Of a stretch of DNA of 64,000 bases, positions 1-8,375 are shown piece after piece. Below the pieces are notes generated by a model. It saw only the letters and a list, made by a program, of their open reading frames with translations. It was not told the origin of the DNA and did no database searches. The position numbers and the translations under genes are program-made. The first letter of the stretch is position 1. Each line of letters opens with the position of its first letter. The stretch is from Streptomyces flaveolus (lineage in GTDB: Bacteria; Actinomycetota; Actinomycetes; Streptomycetales; Streptomycetaceae): the NCBI RefSeq assembly GCF_000716535.1, contig NZ_JNWV01000015.1:118262-182261 (forward strand), written 5' to 3'.

Positions 1-1
1 C

Positions 2-1270
2 GGGCAGCTGGCACCGGCCGAACTCGCCCGGCTCCTGGGCGTGTACGCCTCGAGGGTGATGACGCCGCGCGGATCGACCGCCGTGACCGGCCTGGAGCTG
101 ATGACCGCGCTGCACCCGCCGACGCGGGCCTCCGAGCCGGAGCGACGGGTAAGCGGCACTCCGAGCACAACCCCGGCTCCCTGGGCAAGGACCCGGTCGA
201 CCCTGCGCCGTGCGAGGTCCCTGACGGGCATCCACCTGCCTCGGTTCCACGTGCGGGGACCTGCGGAGAAGCTGTTCGAGGAGGCGTACGACTGGGCGCG
301 GCCGATGACCGACGCGGAGTTCACCCTGCGCCACTTGGTCGGCATCGACGTCAACATGGCTTTCGCCGCCGGAGCGAACGGCCTGAACGTCGGCCTCGGA
401 GCCCCGACGCAGGTCACGAACCCGGTGTTCGACCCGAAGCTGCCCGGCAGCTGGCTGGTGGACCTGAGCCACGTGGACCTGTCGAAGGTGAAGGTCGGCA
501 AGGAGTGGGTGGAGCTGGACGGCTCGCTGCTGCCCTCCCCGTTCACGCCGAAGGGCGAGCGCCCCGAGGGGCCGGCCTGGTACGCGACGCCCACCGTGGC
601 GTACGCGGTGGAGCTCGGCTACGAGCTGCGCCCGCTGGAGGCGTGGGTGCGGCGGGAGAACGGCCGCTACCTGGACGGCTGGTACAACCGGCTCCGCGAC
701 GCCTACCTCGCCACGATGGCCGACCTCGGTGTGCACGCGGACATGGAGCCGGCCGACTTCCTCGCGGCGATGGACGGCTACAAGGACCGCGACCCGGACC
801 TCGCGATCGTCGTCTCAGCGATCAAAGCGACCGTAAAGGGCGGTATCGGCAAGCTCCGCGAGCGGCCCCGGGGTGAAGGCTGGCGGCCCGGGCAGCCGTG
901 GCGGGCGCTGACCCGTCCGACGTGGCGCCCGGACATCCGCGCGGCCGTCATCTCCCGCACCCGGATCAACCTCCACCGCAAGATCGTCAAGCACGCCGCA
1001 TTCACCGGGCAGTACCCCATCGCGATCCTGTCCGACTGCGTCGTCTACGCGGCCAACGGCACCACCCCGCTGGACTTCCTGCCCTACCGGGACGGCAAGC
1101 CGCTGCCCGGCGGCTTCAAACTCGGCATCAACCCCGGCCTGGTCAAGCACGAAGGCACCCAGACGGTTCTGTGGGGGGAAGAGGTCCGCGAGCGGTTCAA
1201 CGCCCCGGAACTCAACCTCGCCCGCTACATCAAGGACGGCACCGTCACCGACATCGACAACGGAGAGTAG
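2..1270 (+). CDS. tap: Telomere-associated protein Tap, C-terminal part (cut by window edge)
   Basis: The reading frame is open to the left edge, so the N-terminus lies outside the window; about 422 residues are visible. Tap works with the terminal protein Tpg to replicate the 3' overhangs of linear Streptomyces replicons, binding telomeric DNA and recruiting Tpg. I recognise the family by stretches such as MTPRGSTAVTGLELMTALHPP and FEEAYDWARPMTDAEF, and by the tpg gene just downstream. Between about 147 and 235 the expected protein (KRHSEHNPGSLGKDP) is encoded in a different frame from the flanks. A G appears to be missing near 147 and the frame is restored near 235. The ORF therefore survives with about 30 wrong residues, either by compensating indels or by sequencing error. 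The stop is TAG at 1268-1270. Confidence 0.82.
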   Translation, partial: GQLAPAELARLLGVYASRVMTPRGSTAVTGLELMTALHPPTRASEPERRVSGTPSTTPAPWARTRSTLRRARSLTGIHLPRFHVRGPAEKLFEEAYDWARPMTDAEFTLRHLVGIDVNMAFAAGANGLNVGLGAPTQVTNPVFDPKLPGSWLVDLSHVDLSKVKVGKEWVELDGSLLPSPFTPKGERPEGPAWYATPTVAYAVELGYELRPLEAWVRRENGRYLDGWYNRLRDAYLATMADLGVHADMEPADFLAAMDGYKDRDPDLAIVVSAIKATVKGGIGKLRERPRGEGWRPGQPWRALTRPTWRPDIRAAVISRTRINLHRKIVKHAAFTGQYPIAILSDCVVYAANGTTPLDFLPYRDGKPLPGGFKLGINPGLVKHEGTQTVLWGEEVRERFNAPELNLARYIKDGTVTDIDNGE

Positions 1271-1278
1271 GAGACGAG

Positions 1279-1613
1279 ATGCGAGGCAGGGACGCAACCA
1301 TGCAGGCCGACACACGCTCCTGGGCGGCCCGCTGGTCGTTCACCACGGCATCCGGCGTCACCACCGGAACCGCCCGCGCCACCTCCTTCCAGAAACTCGC
1401 CTCCACCGTCTCCAAGGCCGCCGAGCGGTCGCTGGCCAACCTGACCGAGGACGAAGGCGACGCCCTGGACGGCCGCTGGAACCGCTTCCTGGCCCGCCTG
1501 GAACTCCTCGCCGAACGCCAGGCCGCAGCGCCGGAAGCTGGCACAACACCGCCGACGGATGGGCCGACATCGAGATCACCCACATCACCGACCACCAGAG
1601 CAGCGGGGAGTAG
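1279..1613 (+). pseudogene. Small tap-tpg intergenic gene with a frameshift
   Basis: ATG at 1279 follows the tap stop by 8 bases with a GGAGACGAG-like ribosome site. The first ~85 residues (TRSWAARWSFTTASG, then SKAAERSLANLTEDE and WNRFLARLELLAER) read naturally in one frame. From about 1539 a natural ending, WHNTADGWADIEITH to a TAG at 1611, lies in another frame, so a single indel near 1530-1540 seems likely. Without correction the first frame runs into a Pro/Ser/Thr-rich tail. Function unknown. Its position between tap and tpg suggests one operon, but I know no assigned role in telomere replication. It may be intact if the indel is a sequencing error. Confidence 0.55.
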
Positions 1614-1619
1614 GCCGCC

Positions 1620-2176
1620 GTGAGCCTGTTCGGGGACGGCCTCGACGCCGCAGTGCAAAAGGCATTCACTCGCCCGGCACCCAAGAGCGCGGTCGCTCAG
1701 ATGCGCTACCTGGTCAGCAGCTCAAGGGCACCAAGCCGGTCGCCCAGATGCTGCGCATCTCCCAGCGCACCGTCGAACGCTACGTGAAGGACCAGATCGA
1801 AAAGCCCCGCCCGGACCTCGCCGCGCGCCTGGAGCGTGAGGTGAAAAAGCGGTGGCAGCCGCAGATCCCCGCCCGCGCCCGGCAGCAGGCGGCAACAACC
1901 GGCGGCATCGTCATCGACACCCGCGCCCGGCTCGGCTACACCGCGCCGATCGGCTCCACCGACGAGTCCCGGCTCCGGCACCTGACCGTGGCGCTGCCTC
2001 CGCAGTACGCCGCCCGTCTCTTCGACGCCCAGGAGGCCGGCGCCACCGAACAGCAGCTCCAGCAGATCGCTGCCGAAGCACTCAAGGAGGTCTACTTTCA
2101 GGACGGCGGCCGCCGCGCCGGCTCCCTGGAAGATGTCCGCTTCACGGACATCGAGTACCTCGAGTTCGAGCTGTAG
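1620..2176 (+). pseudogene. tpg: Terminal protein Tpg, frameshifted copy
   Basis: Tpg is the protein covalently attached to the 5' ends of linear Streptomyces replicons; it primes end-patching synthesis. GTG at 1620 (GGGGAG upstream) begins MSLFGDGLDAAVQKAFTRPAP, the typical Tpg start. Near 1715-1717 one base of an expected AAG codon is missing (CTGGTC-AG-CAG), so the rest (QLKGTKPVAQMLRISQRTVERY, with a helix-turn-helix-like segment, then GGIVIDTRARLGYTAP and a C-terminus ending IEYLEFEL) continues in another frame to the TAG at 2174. Corrected length is about 185 residues, normal for Tpg. It follows tap as in known tap-tpg operons. As written the gene is broken, so either this copy is dead or the base call is wrong. 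Confidence 0.82.
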
Positions 2177-2252
2177 CGACCGCGCCCCGAACAGCCCGCG
2201 AGCCCCGGTGTGGTCGAGCTGCCGAGGGGCCAGGCGTTTCGCATCCTCCGCG

Positions 2253-3566
2253 CTACGTCCTCGACCGGGCCGCGGTCCGGTACTGCTCGACCAGGTTCTC
2301 CATGCCGGTCAGGCCGGCGTCCAGGCCGAGCTGGCGGAGCCAGTCGTCCACCTGCTCCTGGCGGTCGGCAGTGTCGCGCAGGTCCAGGGCTGGGTTGGCG
2401 CGGAAAACGCCGCCGGCCGACGCCCCGGCGTCCGGGATCTCCTCCAAGCCGTCGGTGCGGAGGAGATCCTTGACCTGCCGATCCGCGACGAGATGGAGCT
2501 CGCGCGGCTGCGCTGCCAGAGCGGGGTCGATGTCGATGATGCGGGCGATCTCCGCGACGACCTTGGGGTCGACGGCGGTCTTCAGGATTCCTTCAAGCAG
2601 GTCCAACAGATTCGGTACCGGGTACCGGTACTCCTCGTTGACGGTGCCTGCGTACCGCCGAACCCGAGCGATAACGTCGATAGTGACCGTCGCCATCGCC
2701 GCCGTGGAAGAGCCGTAGACCTCGGGCAAGGCGACCGTCACGACGGCCTCCACAGGGTGCGGCACTGCGGACCTGCTGAGGGCTCGGTACACCAGCCGGG
2801 CCGTGCGCGACCTGTTGTACCCGTGCTGACGGAAGCCCGTGGACGAGACGTACGACGAATGCCCAAGGGTCACCAGCGCGGCAGGGAAGGCCGAGTTGTT
2901 CAACGCCTGGGCGAGAGCGGCGACGGACCTCTCCGACAGCGGGCGCCAGGCGCCAGCCTCTCCCATCGGGAGGTTGATGCCAGTACGGAGGATGAAGTCC
3001 GCAGTGAAGTTGCCCTCGGTGTCCCGCTCCAGGTGCGGGGACATAACGTTCTGCCCCATGGGCAGCACCCCAGCGAACGGCTCCTCACGGGCGAGCTTGA
3101 GAAGCCGATCGCGGTCAGCGGTGGAATTCTGGCCGCTCAGTCGTATCGGCGCCTTCAGGTCTATCAGCAGGGGTCGGGGCGCGGCGTTGGCGTCGACCCG
3201 GACTACCACCACACTGCGCCCGGTCCCGTCATCGAACGGAACGGGGATGAAGGTCGGCTCCCAGGGCGGGTCGAACTTCTCGCGGCACCCGCTGGCGATC
3301 TTGTCGATCGTGTCCTGGGCGTCGACACCGACGACGCGCTCGGTACCCGGCTCCACCTTGTCGCTGATGCCCACCAGGATCATGCCGCCATAGGTGTTGG
3401 CCATCGCCGCGATGGTCGTCACCAGGCTCTTGGAGTACTCGCGCTTGAACTCCAGCGTCAGGCTCTCCACCTGGTCCGGACGCGCGGCGAGGGCGCGGAT
3501 GCGCTCGATCGTCAGGTCCGCCGCCGCCGCGGCGAACAAAGTGTTGTTCATCCCTCCATAATCCAT
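2253..3566 (-). CDS. AlbA_2/Schlafen-type putative ATP- and nucleic-acid-binding protein
   Basis: About 437 residues; the chosen ATG is at 3566 (GATAGGG upstream), with a GTG at 3584 and an ATG at 3551 as alternatives. The N-terminal half has the AlbA_2 (Schlafen-like) pattern: ESLTLEFKREYSKSL, then MANTYGGMILVGISD, and later RSVVVVRVD and RPLLID. These domains occur in putative regulators, nuclease-associated and phage-defence proteins. The C-terminal ~230 residues are not recognised. The gene stands alone, convergent with tpg, in an accessory region, which fits a cargo or defence role. Substrate and partners cannot be told from the sequence. Confidence 0.7.
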   Translation of the reverse strand: MDYGGMNNTLFAAAAADLTIERIRALAARPDQVESLTLEFKREYSKSLVTTIAAMANTYGGMILVGISDKVEPGTERVVGVDAQDTIDKIASGCREKFDPPWEPTFIPVPFDDGTGRSVVVVRVDANAAPRPLLIDLKAPIRLSGQNSTADRDRLLKLAREEPFAGVLPMGQNVMSPHLERDTEGNFTADFILRTGINLPMGEAGAWRPLSERSVAALAQALNNSAFPAALVTLGHSSYVSSTGFRQHGYNRSRTARLVYRALSRSAVPHPVEAVVTVALPEVYGSSTAAMATVTIDVIARVRRYAGTVNEEYRYPVPNLLDLLEGILKTAVDPKVVAEIARIIDIDPALAAQPRELHLVADRQVKDLLRTDGLEEIPDAGASAGGVFRANPALDLRDTADRQEQVDDWLRQLGLDAGLTGMENLVEQYRTAARSRT

Positions 3567-4110
3567 CAACGACCCTATCCCCACGCCGAATTACTGCGTC
3601 GGTTCTGGGCTCCTGTACCGGCTCGAGAATTGGCATGCACACGCGCCGGTCCAACACCGCCCAGATCCAGGTACGCTTCGCCTGACGGTACTTCGACGCC
3701 TCAGCCGCGGCCGACCGGCTCGCGCAGAGCGTGGCGTCGTATGAGGAGAGCAGCAACGAGAAGGGCGTCGGGCAGGCCCCAATGCCGCCGATCGACACCC
3801 CGGAGCTCGCCCTGGTCCTCGTCGGGGTGCCGGACTCCCTGGCTCAGACTGGCATGGATCCGTACGCGGTCATCATTAGCTTGGCCGTCAACAGGACGGC
3901 TGCACCGGCTGCGACGGCAGCCGCGGCCCGGCCGGACACGACTGGGAAGCCGACTGCGACGTGTGGACCCGCGCCGTCAAGGCACCGGCTATACCGTCAC
4001 CCGCCGCTAACCCGCCATCGGCGCCGCAAGTCGAACCCGTACGCTCATCACACGACGCGGTGTCCGACGGCCGGGCCCCAAGCGGGTCGCTGGTGGGTGA
4101 TGATGTCGCT
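3567..4110. other. Intergenic stretch without a convincing gene
   Basis: Several overlapping frames are open here, but none shows a recognisable family, a good ribosome site or natural composition. It probably holds the divergent promoters of the AlbA_2 gene and the downstream hypothetical genes; I could not pick out clear -35/-10 boxes. Confidence 0.35.
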
Positions 4111-4617
4111 GTGAGTCTGGACTTGAATAACTACGAACTGCTCTGGCCCACCGGGCTGTTCGTGACCGAGGGCGAGCGCATCCTCCGCGTCACGGGCCGC
4201 GCCTGGGAAGAGCAGGCGACGTGGCTGCTGACGGAGGCCTTCGCCGGTACTACGGCTGTAGCGGACTTCGAGGAAAGGCCCGACCACAACGACGATCCCT
4301 TTGCATCCACCGGGGTCTGGGGTAGCAGCCACGCCGGCGCGCGAGTCGACTGGTTTACTGAACTCGTCAACCGGGCCTCCGAACTCCGGCACGCGGCTGC
4401 GCCCAGGCCATACTGGCCGCAGCGACGCGGCAGCGGCCTGTCCTCTGACGACCGTACGACGCGTGATGCCCGGCAGGACTTCGCCCGGCTCATCGGTGAC
4501 TTCGCCAGGGACGGCTACCTCGTCGAGGTGTTCGGCGAGTACTGCGTCGATGACCACGACGACCTTCCCGACGCCCCGGAAGTCATTGAGCGCCGTCTGG
4601 GCATACCCGACCTGTGA
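4111..4617 (+). CDS. Hypothetical protein, upstream half of a pair separated by an in-frame stop
   Basis: GTG at 4111 starts MSLDLNNYELLWPTGLF; the protein is 168 residues and ends at TGA 4615-4617 after RRLGIPDL. It is soluble, acidic and without recognisable motifs. The next ORF is in exactly the same frame and its upstream extension (PLAPETWDEDTFYGLIEVFHD) follows the TGA without a gap. The two may therefore be one original gene interrupted by a stop, or two tightly coupled genes. Function unknown. Confidence 0.5.
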   Translation: MSLDLNNYELLWPTGLFVTEGERILRVTGRAWEEQATWLLTEAFAGTTAVADFEERPDHNDDPFASTGVWGSSHAGARVDWFTELVNRASELRHAAAPRPYWPQRRGSGLSSDDRTTRDARQDFARLIGDFARDGYLVEVFGEYCVDDHDDLPDAPEVIERRLGIPDL

Positions 4618-4668
4618 CCCCTGGCCCCAGAGACGTGGGATGAAGACACCTTCTACGGCCTCATCGAG

Positions 4669-5253
4669 GTGTTCCACGACCTGGTCAGCCGCCCCCGCAA
4701 GCGATGGTTCCACTCCTACAGCAACTGCGGCTGGCACCACTCGGAGTTCCACAATGGTCCCGCACGCATCCTCTACCGGTGGAAGGTCAACAGACTGCTG
4801 CGCGAGGCAAGCATCGACTATGAGGTGGCCGCGGAGGGCGAGGACCTCGGGCGCCTGGTCGCCGTCACCGACGACGCCCGCGGTCATCTAGTGCACCGCG
4901 CCCTCGATGACAGCCCGCCCGACATCTGCTCCGGCGTTCGCCATGCCATCGCCCTCTTCCGGGGCCGCGACGCATCAGCCGACAGCAAGAGGTCGGCGAT
5001 CTTTAACCTTGCCCGGATTCTGGAGGAACGCCGGGCCCTGATCAAGGAGCACCTTAAAAAGGACGAAGGCGCCCTGTTCGAGATCGCTAACCGCTTTGAC
5101 CTGCGTCACCGCCGGGCCGACCAGCAGAGCGACTACGACGAAGCATTCCTCGACTGGATCTTCTGGTGGTACCTGGGCACGGTCGAACTGACGAACCGGC
5201 TGATTGCATCCCGCGGCGCCGAAACCGAAAGCCGACCCACTCCCGGCATGTGA
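4669..5253 (+). CDS. Hypothetical protein, downstream half of the pair
   Basis: The frame is open from the preceding TGA at 4615. GTG at 4669 is the first conventional start, but recognisable sequence begins earlier, at about 4618 (LAPETWDEDTFYGLIEV). The product is rich in aromatic and charged residues: HSYSNCGWHHSEF, then YRWKVNRLLRE, EERRALIKEHLKKDEGALFE, and near the end SDYDEAFLDWIFWWYLGTVE. I have the impression of an actinobacterial family in which such sequences occur as a single longer protein, so this may be the C-terminal part of a gene split by a nonsense codon. No catalytic motif is evident. Confidence 0.5.
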   Translation: MFHDLVSRPRKRWFHSYSNCGWHHSEFHNGPARILYRWKVNRLLREASIDYEVAAEGEDLGRLVAVTDDARGHLVHRALDDSPPDICSGVRHAIALFRGRDASADSKRSAIFNLARILEERRALIKEHLKKDEGALFEIANRFDLRHRRADQQSDYDEAFLDWIFWWYLGTVELTNRLIASRGAETESRPTPGM

Positions 5254-5282
5254 TGCGCCGCAGCGATGACGGAAGGAGACCC

Positions 5283-5555
5283 GTGCAAGACGTTGAGGTG
5301 CACTGCACCAGGTGCGGAAGCGCCGACACCCTGATCGAGCCAGGACACAGCGAGGTGCAGCAGGGCCGATGTCTGCGATGCGACAAGCACTTCCAGGCAA
5401 CGCCTTGCCCAATCTGCGGGAGCTACCGCATCGAGGGCACCTACGGAATATCCGGGATCCGTTTCACGACACTGCCCCAGACCGTTGAATGCAAGGACTG
5501 CCGCAACGAGATCCCCGCCCGCGACCCTGGGCCCGAGGGACCATCGGAGCGCTAG
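5283..5555 (+). CDS. Small zinc-ribbon protein
   Basis: GTG at 5283 with AAGGAG upstream; 90 residues. Four CxxC pairs (CTRC, CLRC, CPIC, CKDC) indicate two zinc-ribbon-like knuckles, a fold used for nucleic-acid or protein binding. No catalytic part is present. The TAG stop at 5553-5555 lies inside the 6-bp duplication made by the neighbouring IS481 insertion, so the original C-terminus may have been slightly different or may just have been preserved. It sits 29 bases after the hypothetical pair and may be co-transcribed. Confidence 0.6.
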   Translation: MQDVEVHCTRCGSADTLIEPGHSEVQQGRCLRCDKHFQATPCPICGSYRIEGTYGISGIRFTTLPQTVECKDCRNEIPARDPGPEGPSER

Positions 5556-5582
5556 TTGTTCTGTCCGGGGAGGTTGGGGACG
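5551..5582 (+). repeat. Target duplication GCTAGT and left inverted repeat of the IS481-type element
   Basis: Bases 5551-5556 read GCTAGT, identical to 6625-6630 after the element. From 5557, TGTTCTGTCCGGGGAGG and the following TTGGGGACG match the complement of the right end (TGTATTGCCCTGGGAGG then TTGGGGACG) with a few mismatches. Confidence 0.85.
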
Positions 5583-6624
5583 GGTGAGCCAGGTCTCGTC
5601 TGAGGAATCTTGAACAGGTGAGGGCCTTCCGGTTCGGTGTGGATTGCGACGTCTACACCAACCAGAAAGGCCCTCGTGGTCCACCGTAATGCACCCCTGA
5701 CTGAGACCGGCCGTCTGCGTCTGGCCCTCTGCGTGGTCGAGGACCGTTGGCCCCTGCGCCGGGCCGCGGAACGCTTCCAGGTTTCACCCACCACGGCCCA
5801 GCGGTGGGCTGAGCGCTACCGGCAGTCCGGCGAGGCGGGCATGAGCGACCGCTGCAGCCGCCCGCGCACCAGCCCGCACCGGACCCCGACCCGCACCGAA
5901 CGCCGGATTATCAAGGTCCGCGTCCTGCGCCGCTGGGGACCGGCCCGCATCGCACACCTGCTGCACCTGGTGCCCTCGACCGTGCACCGGGTACTGACCC
6001 GCTTCGGCCTGGCCCGCCTCACGCATCTGGACCGGGCCACCGGCCGGGTAATACGCCGCTACGAACGCGCCAAGCCGGGCGAGCTGGTCCACGTCGACAT
6101 CAAGAAGCTCGGCAATATCCCCGACGGCGGCGGTCACAAGGTCCTCGGCCGGCAAGCGGGCCGAAAGACCCGCGCCAACGCCGGCTACAGCTACCTGCAC
6201 ACCGCCGTCGACGACCACTCCCGCCTCGCCTACAGCGAGATCCACACGGACGAGAAGAAAGAGACCGCCACCGGCTTCTGGACCCGGGCCCAGGCGTTCT
6301 TCGCCCAGGCCGGAGTCACCGTCGAGCGGGTGCTGACCGACAACGGCGCCTGCTACCGCTCACGCGACTGGCGCGAGCTGCTGGCAGCGGCCCAGATCGC
6401 CCACAAGCGGACCCGTCCCTACCGGCCCCAGACGAACGGCAAGGTCGAACGCTTCAACCGCACCCTGCTCGACGAGTGGGCCTACGCCCGCCCCTACCGC
6501 TCCGAACAGGAACGACGTGAAGCCTTCCCAGGCTGGCTGCACACCTACAATCACCACCGCGGACACACCGCGCTGAAGGGCCAGCCACCCGCAAGCCGCG
6601 TCCCCAACCTCCCAGGGCAATACA
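5557..6624 (+). mobile_element. Complete IS481-family insertion sequence (1068 bp)
   Basis: Bounded by imperfect terminal inverted repeats of about 26 bp and by a perfect 6-bp target-site duplication GCTAGT. It contains a single transposase gene on the + strand. The intact ends, clean duplication and uninterrupted transposase suggest a fairly recent insertion. It lies between the zinc-ribbon gene and the 3' end of the broken DUF6233-like gene. Confidence 0.88.
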
Positions 6625-6629
6625 GCTAG
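5676..6629 (+). CDS. IS481-family DDE transposase
   Basis: GTG at 5676 (AGAAAGG upstream) gives HRNAPLTETGRLRLAL at the N-terminus, typical for the family, and about 317 residues. An N-terminal helix-turn-helix region (RRAAERFQVSPTTAQRWAERY) is followed by an integrase core. The catalytic acids are visible in VDIKKLGN, VLTDNGACY and NGKVERFNRT. The coding sequence runs out of the element: the element ends at 6624 and the stop TAG (6627-6629) is supplied by the duplicated target GCTAGT. Confidence 0.9.
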   Translation: MVHRNAPLTETGRLRLALCVVEDRWPLRRAAERFQVSPTTAQRWAERYRQSGEAGMSDRCSRPRTSPHRTPTRTERRIIKVRVLRRWGPARIAHLLHLVPSTVHRVLTRFGLARLTHLDRATGRVIRRYERAKPGELVHVDIKKLGNIPDGGGHKVLGRQAGRKTRANAGYSYLHTAVDDHSRLAYSEIHTDEKKETATGFWTRAQAFFAQAGVTVERVLTDNGACYRSRDWRELLAAAQIAHKRTRPYRPQTNGKVERFNRTLLDEWAYARPYRSEQERREAFPGWLHTYNHHRGHTALKGQPPASRVPNLPGQYS

Positions 6630-6630
6630 T
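6599..6630 (-). repeat. Right inverted repeat of the IS481-type element and second GCTAGT copy
   Basis: The complement of 6599-6624 begins TGTATTGCCCTGGGAGG and pairs with the left end at 5557. Bases 6625-6630 repeat GCTAGT. The duplication carries TAG/CTA stops used on both strands. Confidence 0.85.
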
Positions 6631-7102
6631 CCTCACCGCAGAAGCCGTGGTCGAACCCCGCGAGCACGCAGTCGAGTTCGGCCGCCGCACTGCACAGAGA
6701 GCACAACTGGGTGCCGGGGCGCTCCGCGGCGTCCAGCGCCTTGCCCAGGGCCAGCACCGGCGCCCCGGCGGGCGCTTCCTCGCAGTCGACGACATGGATG
6801 ATGCTGCGACCGCGCTCCAGCTACTGCAGCACCCAGCCCGACGGCTGGCGCGGCCCGAGGATCTCGCGCTCCGCCGGCGATGCGGGCAGCCGGGTCGTGG
6901 GAACGTCGTCGTAGGAAACGCCAGGCACGGGCTCCACCCGGCCTTCAGGCCTGTTCTGCCAGGCCGGGACGGCCACCTTGTACAGCCAGGCTTCCGGAAC
7001 TTGCTGGCGCTCCTGGAGACGGCCAGTGACCTCCTGGCCGCCAGGCAGGAGGACCCGCACGGGCACCGGGGCCTGGTCAGGGGGCGGAGGAGACGTCGAC
7101 AT
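6626..7102 (-). pseudogene. DUF6233-like actinobacterial protein with an in-frame amber codon
   Basis: ATG at 7102 begins MSTSPPPPDQAPVPVRVLLP. The frame meets TAG at 6821-6823 after PRQPSGWVLQ and then continues in the same frame with LERGRSIIHVVDCEEAPAG and CSLCSAAAELD to a second stop at 6626-6628. The continuation has the conserved features of the DUF6233-like family as I remember it (IHVVDCxxAPAG, paired cysteines). A CAG or TGG codon has probably mutated to TAG. The final stop falls in the target duplication of the IS481 element, so the last few residues may also be lost. Function unknown. Confidence 0.6.
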
Positions 7103-7189
7103 GCCTCCACCGTACATACCGCCGCCAGCAGCACCCGCCATGAATGACCGCGGACTCTGTCCACAGGGGAGACGGCCGAGGCTGCGGCC

Positions 7190-7777
7190 ATGACGATCAA
7201 CGACTCGCAGCCGGCCCCGCGCCGCGGCAAGGTCCTGGAGGCCCTCGCACGGGCGGAGCGGAAGGTGTTCACCCGGCCCGCGCCGAAATCCGCGAAGGCT
7301 CAGGTGCAATTCCTTCTCACGCGGGCGAAGGGGTCGACGCAGGCCCTGGCGGAGCGCTTGGGTGTCTCGCGCCGCACGGTGGAGCGCTACCGCGCCGGGA
7401 CGCTGACGACCCCGCAGAAGCGCCTCCGGGCCGCCCTGGTGGAGGAGACGGAATCCGAGTGGCAGCCGCAGGTCAGAGCACAGGCACGGCACCAGGCGGC
7501 CACCTCCAGCGGCATGATGGTGGATGTCACCGCGTACTTCGGATTCACCTGCACGGGCAGCTCGGACGACGGCCGCGAGCGCACCATCACCACGGCGATC
7601 TCGCCCCACTACGCGAAGCAGATCCTCGAACTCCAGGAGGCCGGTGCGACGGAGGAAGACCTGCATCCGATCGTCGCTGAGGCCATCACCGAGTCGTATT
7701 TCACGGAATGGGGCACCCGTGCCGCTGGCCTGCGCGCGGATTTCACGCACGTATCACAAATAGAGTTCCGGTTCTGA
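7190..7777 (+). CDS. tpg: Second, divergent terminal-protein (Tpg) paralogue
   Basis: 195 residues from ATG 7190. Compared with the first copy it shares KVFTRPAPKSAKAQ, a helix-turn-helix-like stretch SRRTVERYRAGT, WQPQVRAQARHQAATSSG, an ILELQEAGATEEDLH segment and a C-terminus ending SQIEFRF. It differs at many positions and has a longer N-terminus (MTINDSQPAPRRGKVLEALA). The frame is intact throughout. Tpg proteins are attached to telomere 5' ends. A second one without an adjacent tap could serve a different telomere type or a former linear plasmid. Sequence alone does not show whether it is active. Confidence 0.82.
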   Translation: MTINDSQPAPRRGKVLEALARAERKVFTRPAPKSAKAQVQFLLTRAKGSTQALAERLGVSRRTVERYRAGTLTTPQKRLRAALVEETESEWQPQVRAQARHQAATSSGMMVDVTAYFGFTCTGSSDDGRERTITTAISPHYAKQILELQEAGATEEDLHPIVAEAITESYFTEWGTRAAGLRADFTHVSQIEFRF

Positions 7778-7832
7778 CCCGGTCGAATTCGGGACCTGCT
7801 AGAAACGTATCCGTGAGCCGATGCACGATAGC

Positions 7833-7872
7833 TGTCACCAAGGCAGGCGTGTTGTCACCAGGACAGGCGGAC
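7833..7872 (+). repeat. Two 20-bp direct repeat units
   Basis: TGTCACCAAGGCAGGCGTGT is followed immediately by TGTCACCAGGACAGGCGGAC, about 75% identical. They lie just after tpg2 and share the GTCAC core with the repeat cluster at 9032-9160. The role is unknown; protein binding is possible. Confidence 0.5.
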
Positions 7873-7886
7873 CGGAGCACGCCGAG

Positions 7887-8306
7887 CTAGACGCTCTTGT
7901 TGTTGATGGCGCTGTTCCCTTCAAGGCCCTGCAGCCGTGACGTGACCCCTCCCAAAATTCTCTGTACCCAGACTTCGCTGATGAACAAGAGCCGCTCCTC
8001 GCCTGCATACACGCTGACGTAGGCATCGTTGAGCCAGGGCGTCGCTGCGAACTGGGTGAGCTGCGCAGTCAGTGTGGTCTCGTGAACGAGCTGCTCGAGG
8101 AGCGGATGGAAGCCGGCATAGGGAGGGATCTCCCACGGCTCGGAGGCGTGCTCGTATCCACTGCCGCGGTACGCATCCGATCCCACGAACTCCTCGTACG
8201 CCCACTCATCGACGGCGTAGCGGGCTGGCGCGGTGCAGTGCGCGGGAGAGCACCATGCGGGGTGGTCCATGGGGCGACCAGTGAAGACTTCTGACTGCTC
8301 ATGCAT
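7887..8306 (-). CDS. Small actinobacterial hypothetical protein
   Basis: ATG at 8306 gives MHEQSEVFTGRPMDHPAWCS, 139 residues. The opening (MDHPAWCSPAHC) resembles a common family of short Streptomyces proteins often found in mobile or terminal regions. The centre contains WLNDAYVSVYAGEERLLFIS, compatible with a small beta-rich fold. It diverges from the + strand hypothetical at 8376. Function unknown. Confidence 0.55.
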   Translation of the reverse strand: MHEQSEVFTGRPMDHPAWCSPAHCTAPARYAVDEWAYEEFVGSDAYRGSGYEHASEPWEIPPYAGFHPLLEQLVHETTLTAQLTQFAATPWLNDAYVSVYAGEERLLFISEVWVQRILGGVTSRLQGLEGNSAINNKSV

Positions 8307-8375
8307 GTACCTATTCTCCGCGAACCCCGCGCCCGCGAAGGGCCCACCGCTGGTCCCCCAACGCCCCCGCCGGGC

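Noticed and set aside
3731..4114. Open frame between the AlbA_2 gene and the hypothetical pair
   Set aside because: Basic, Pro/Thr/His-rich low-complexity tail, typical of a spurious frame in GC-rich DNA.
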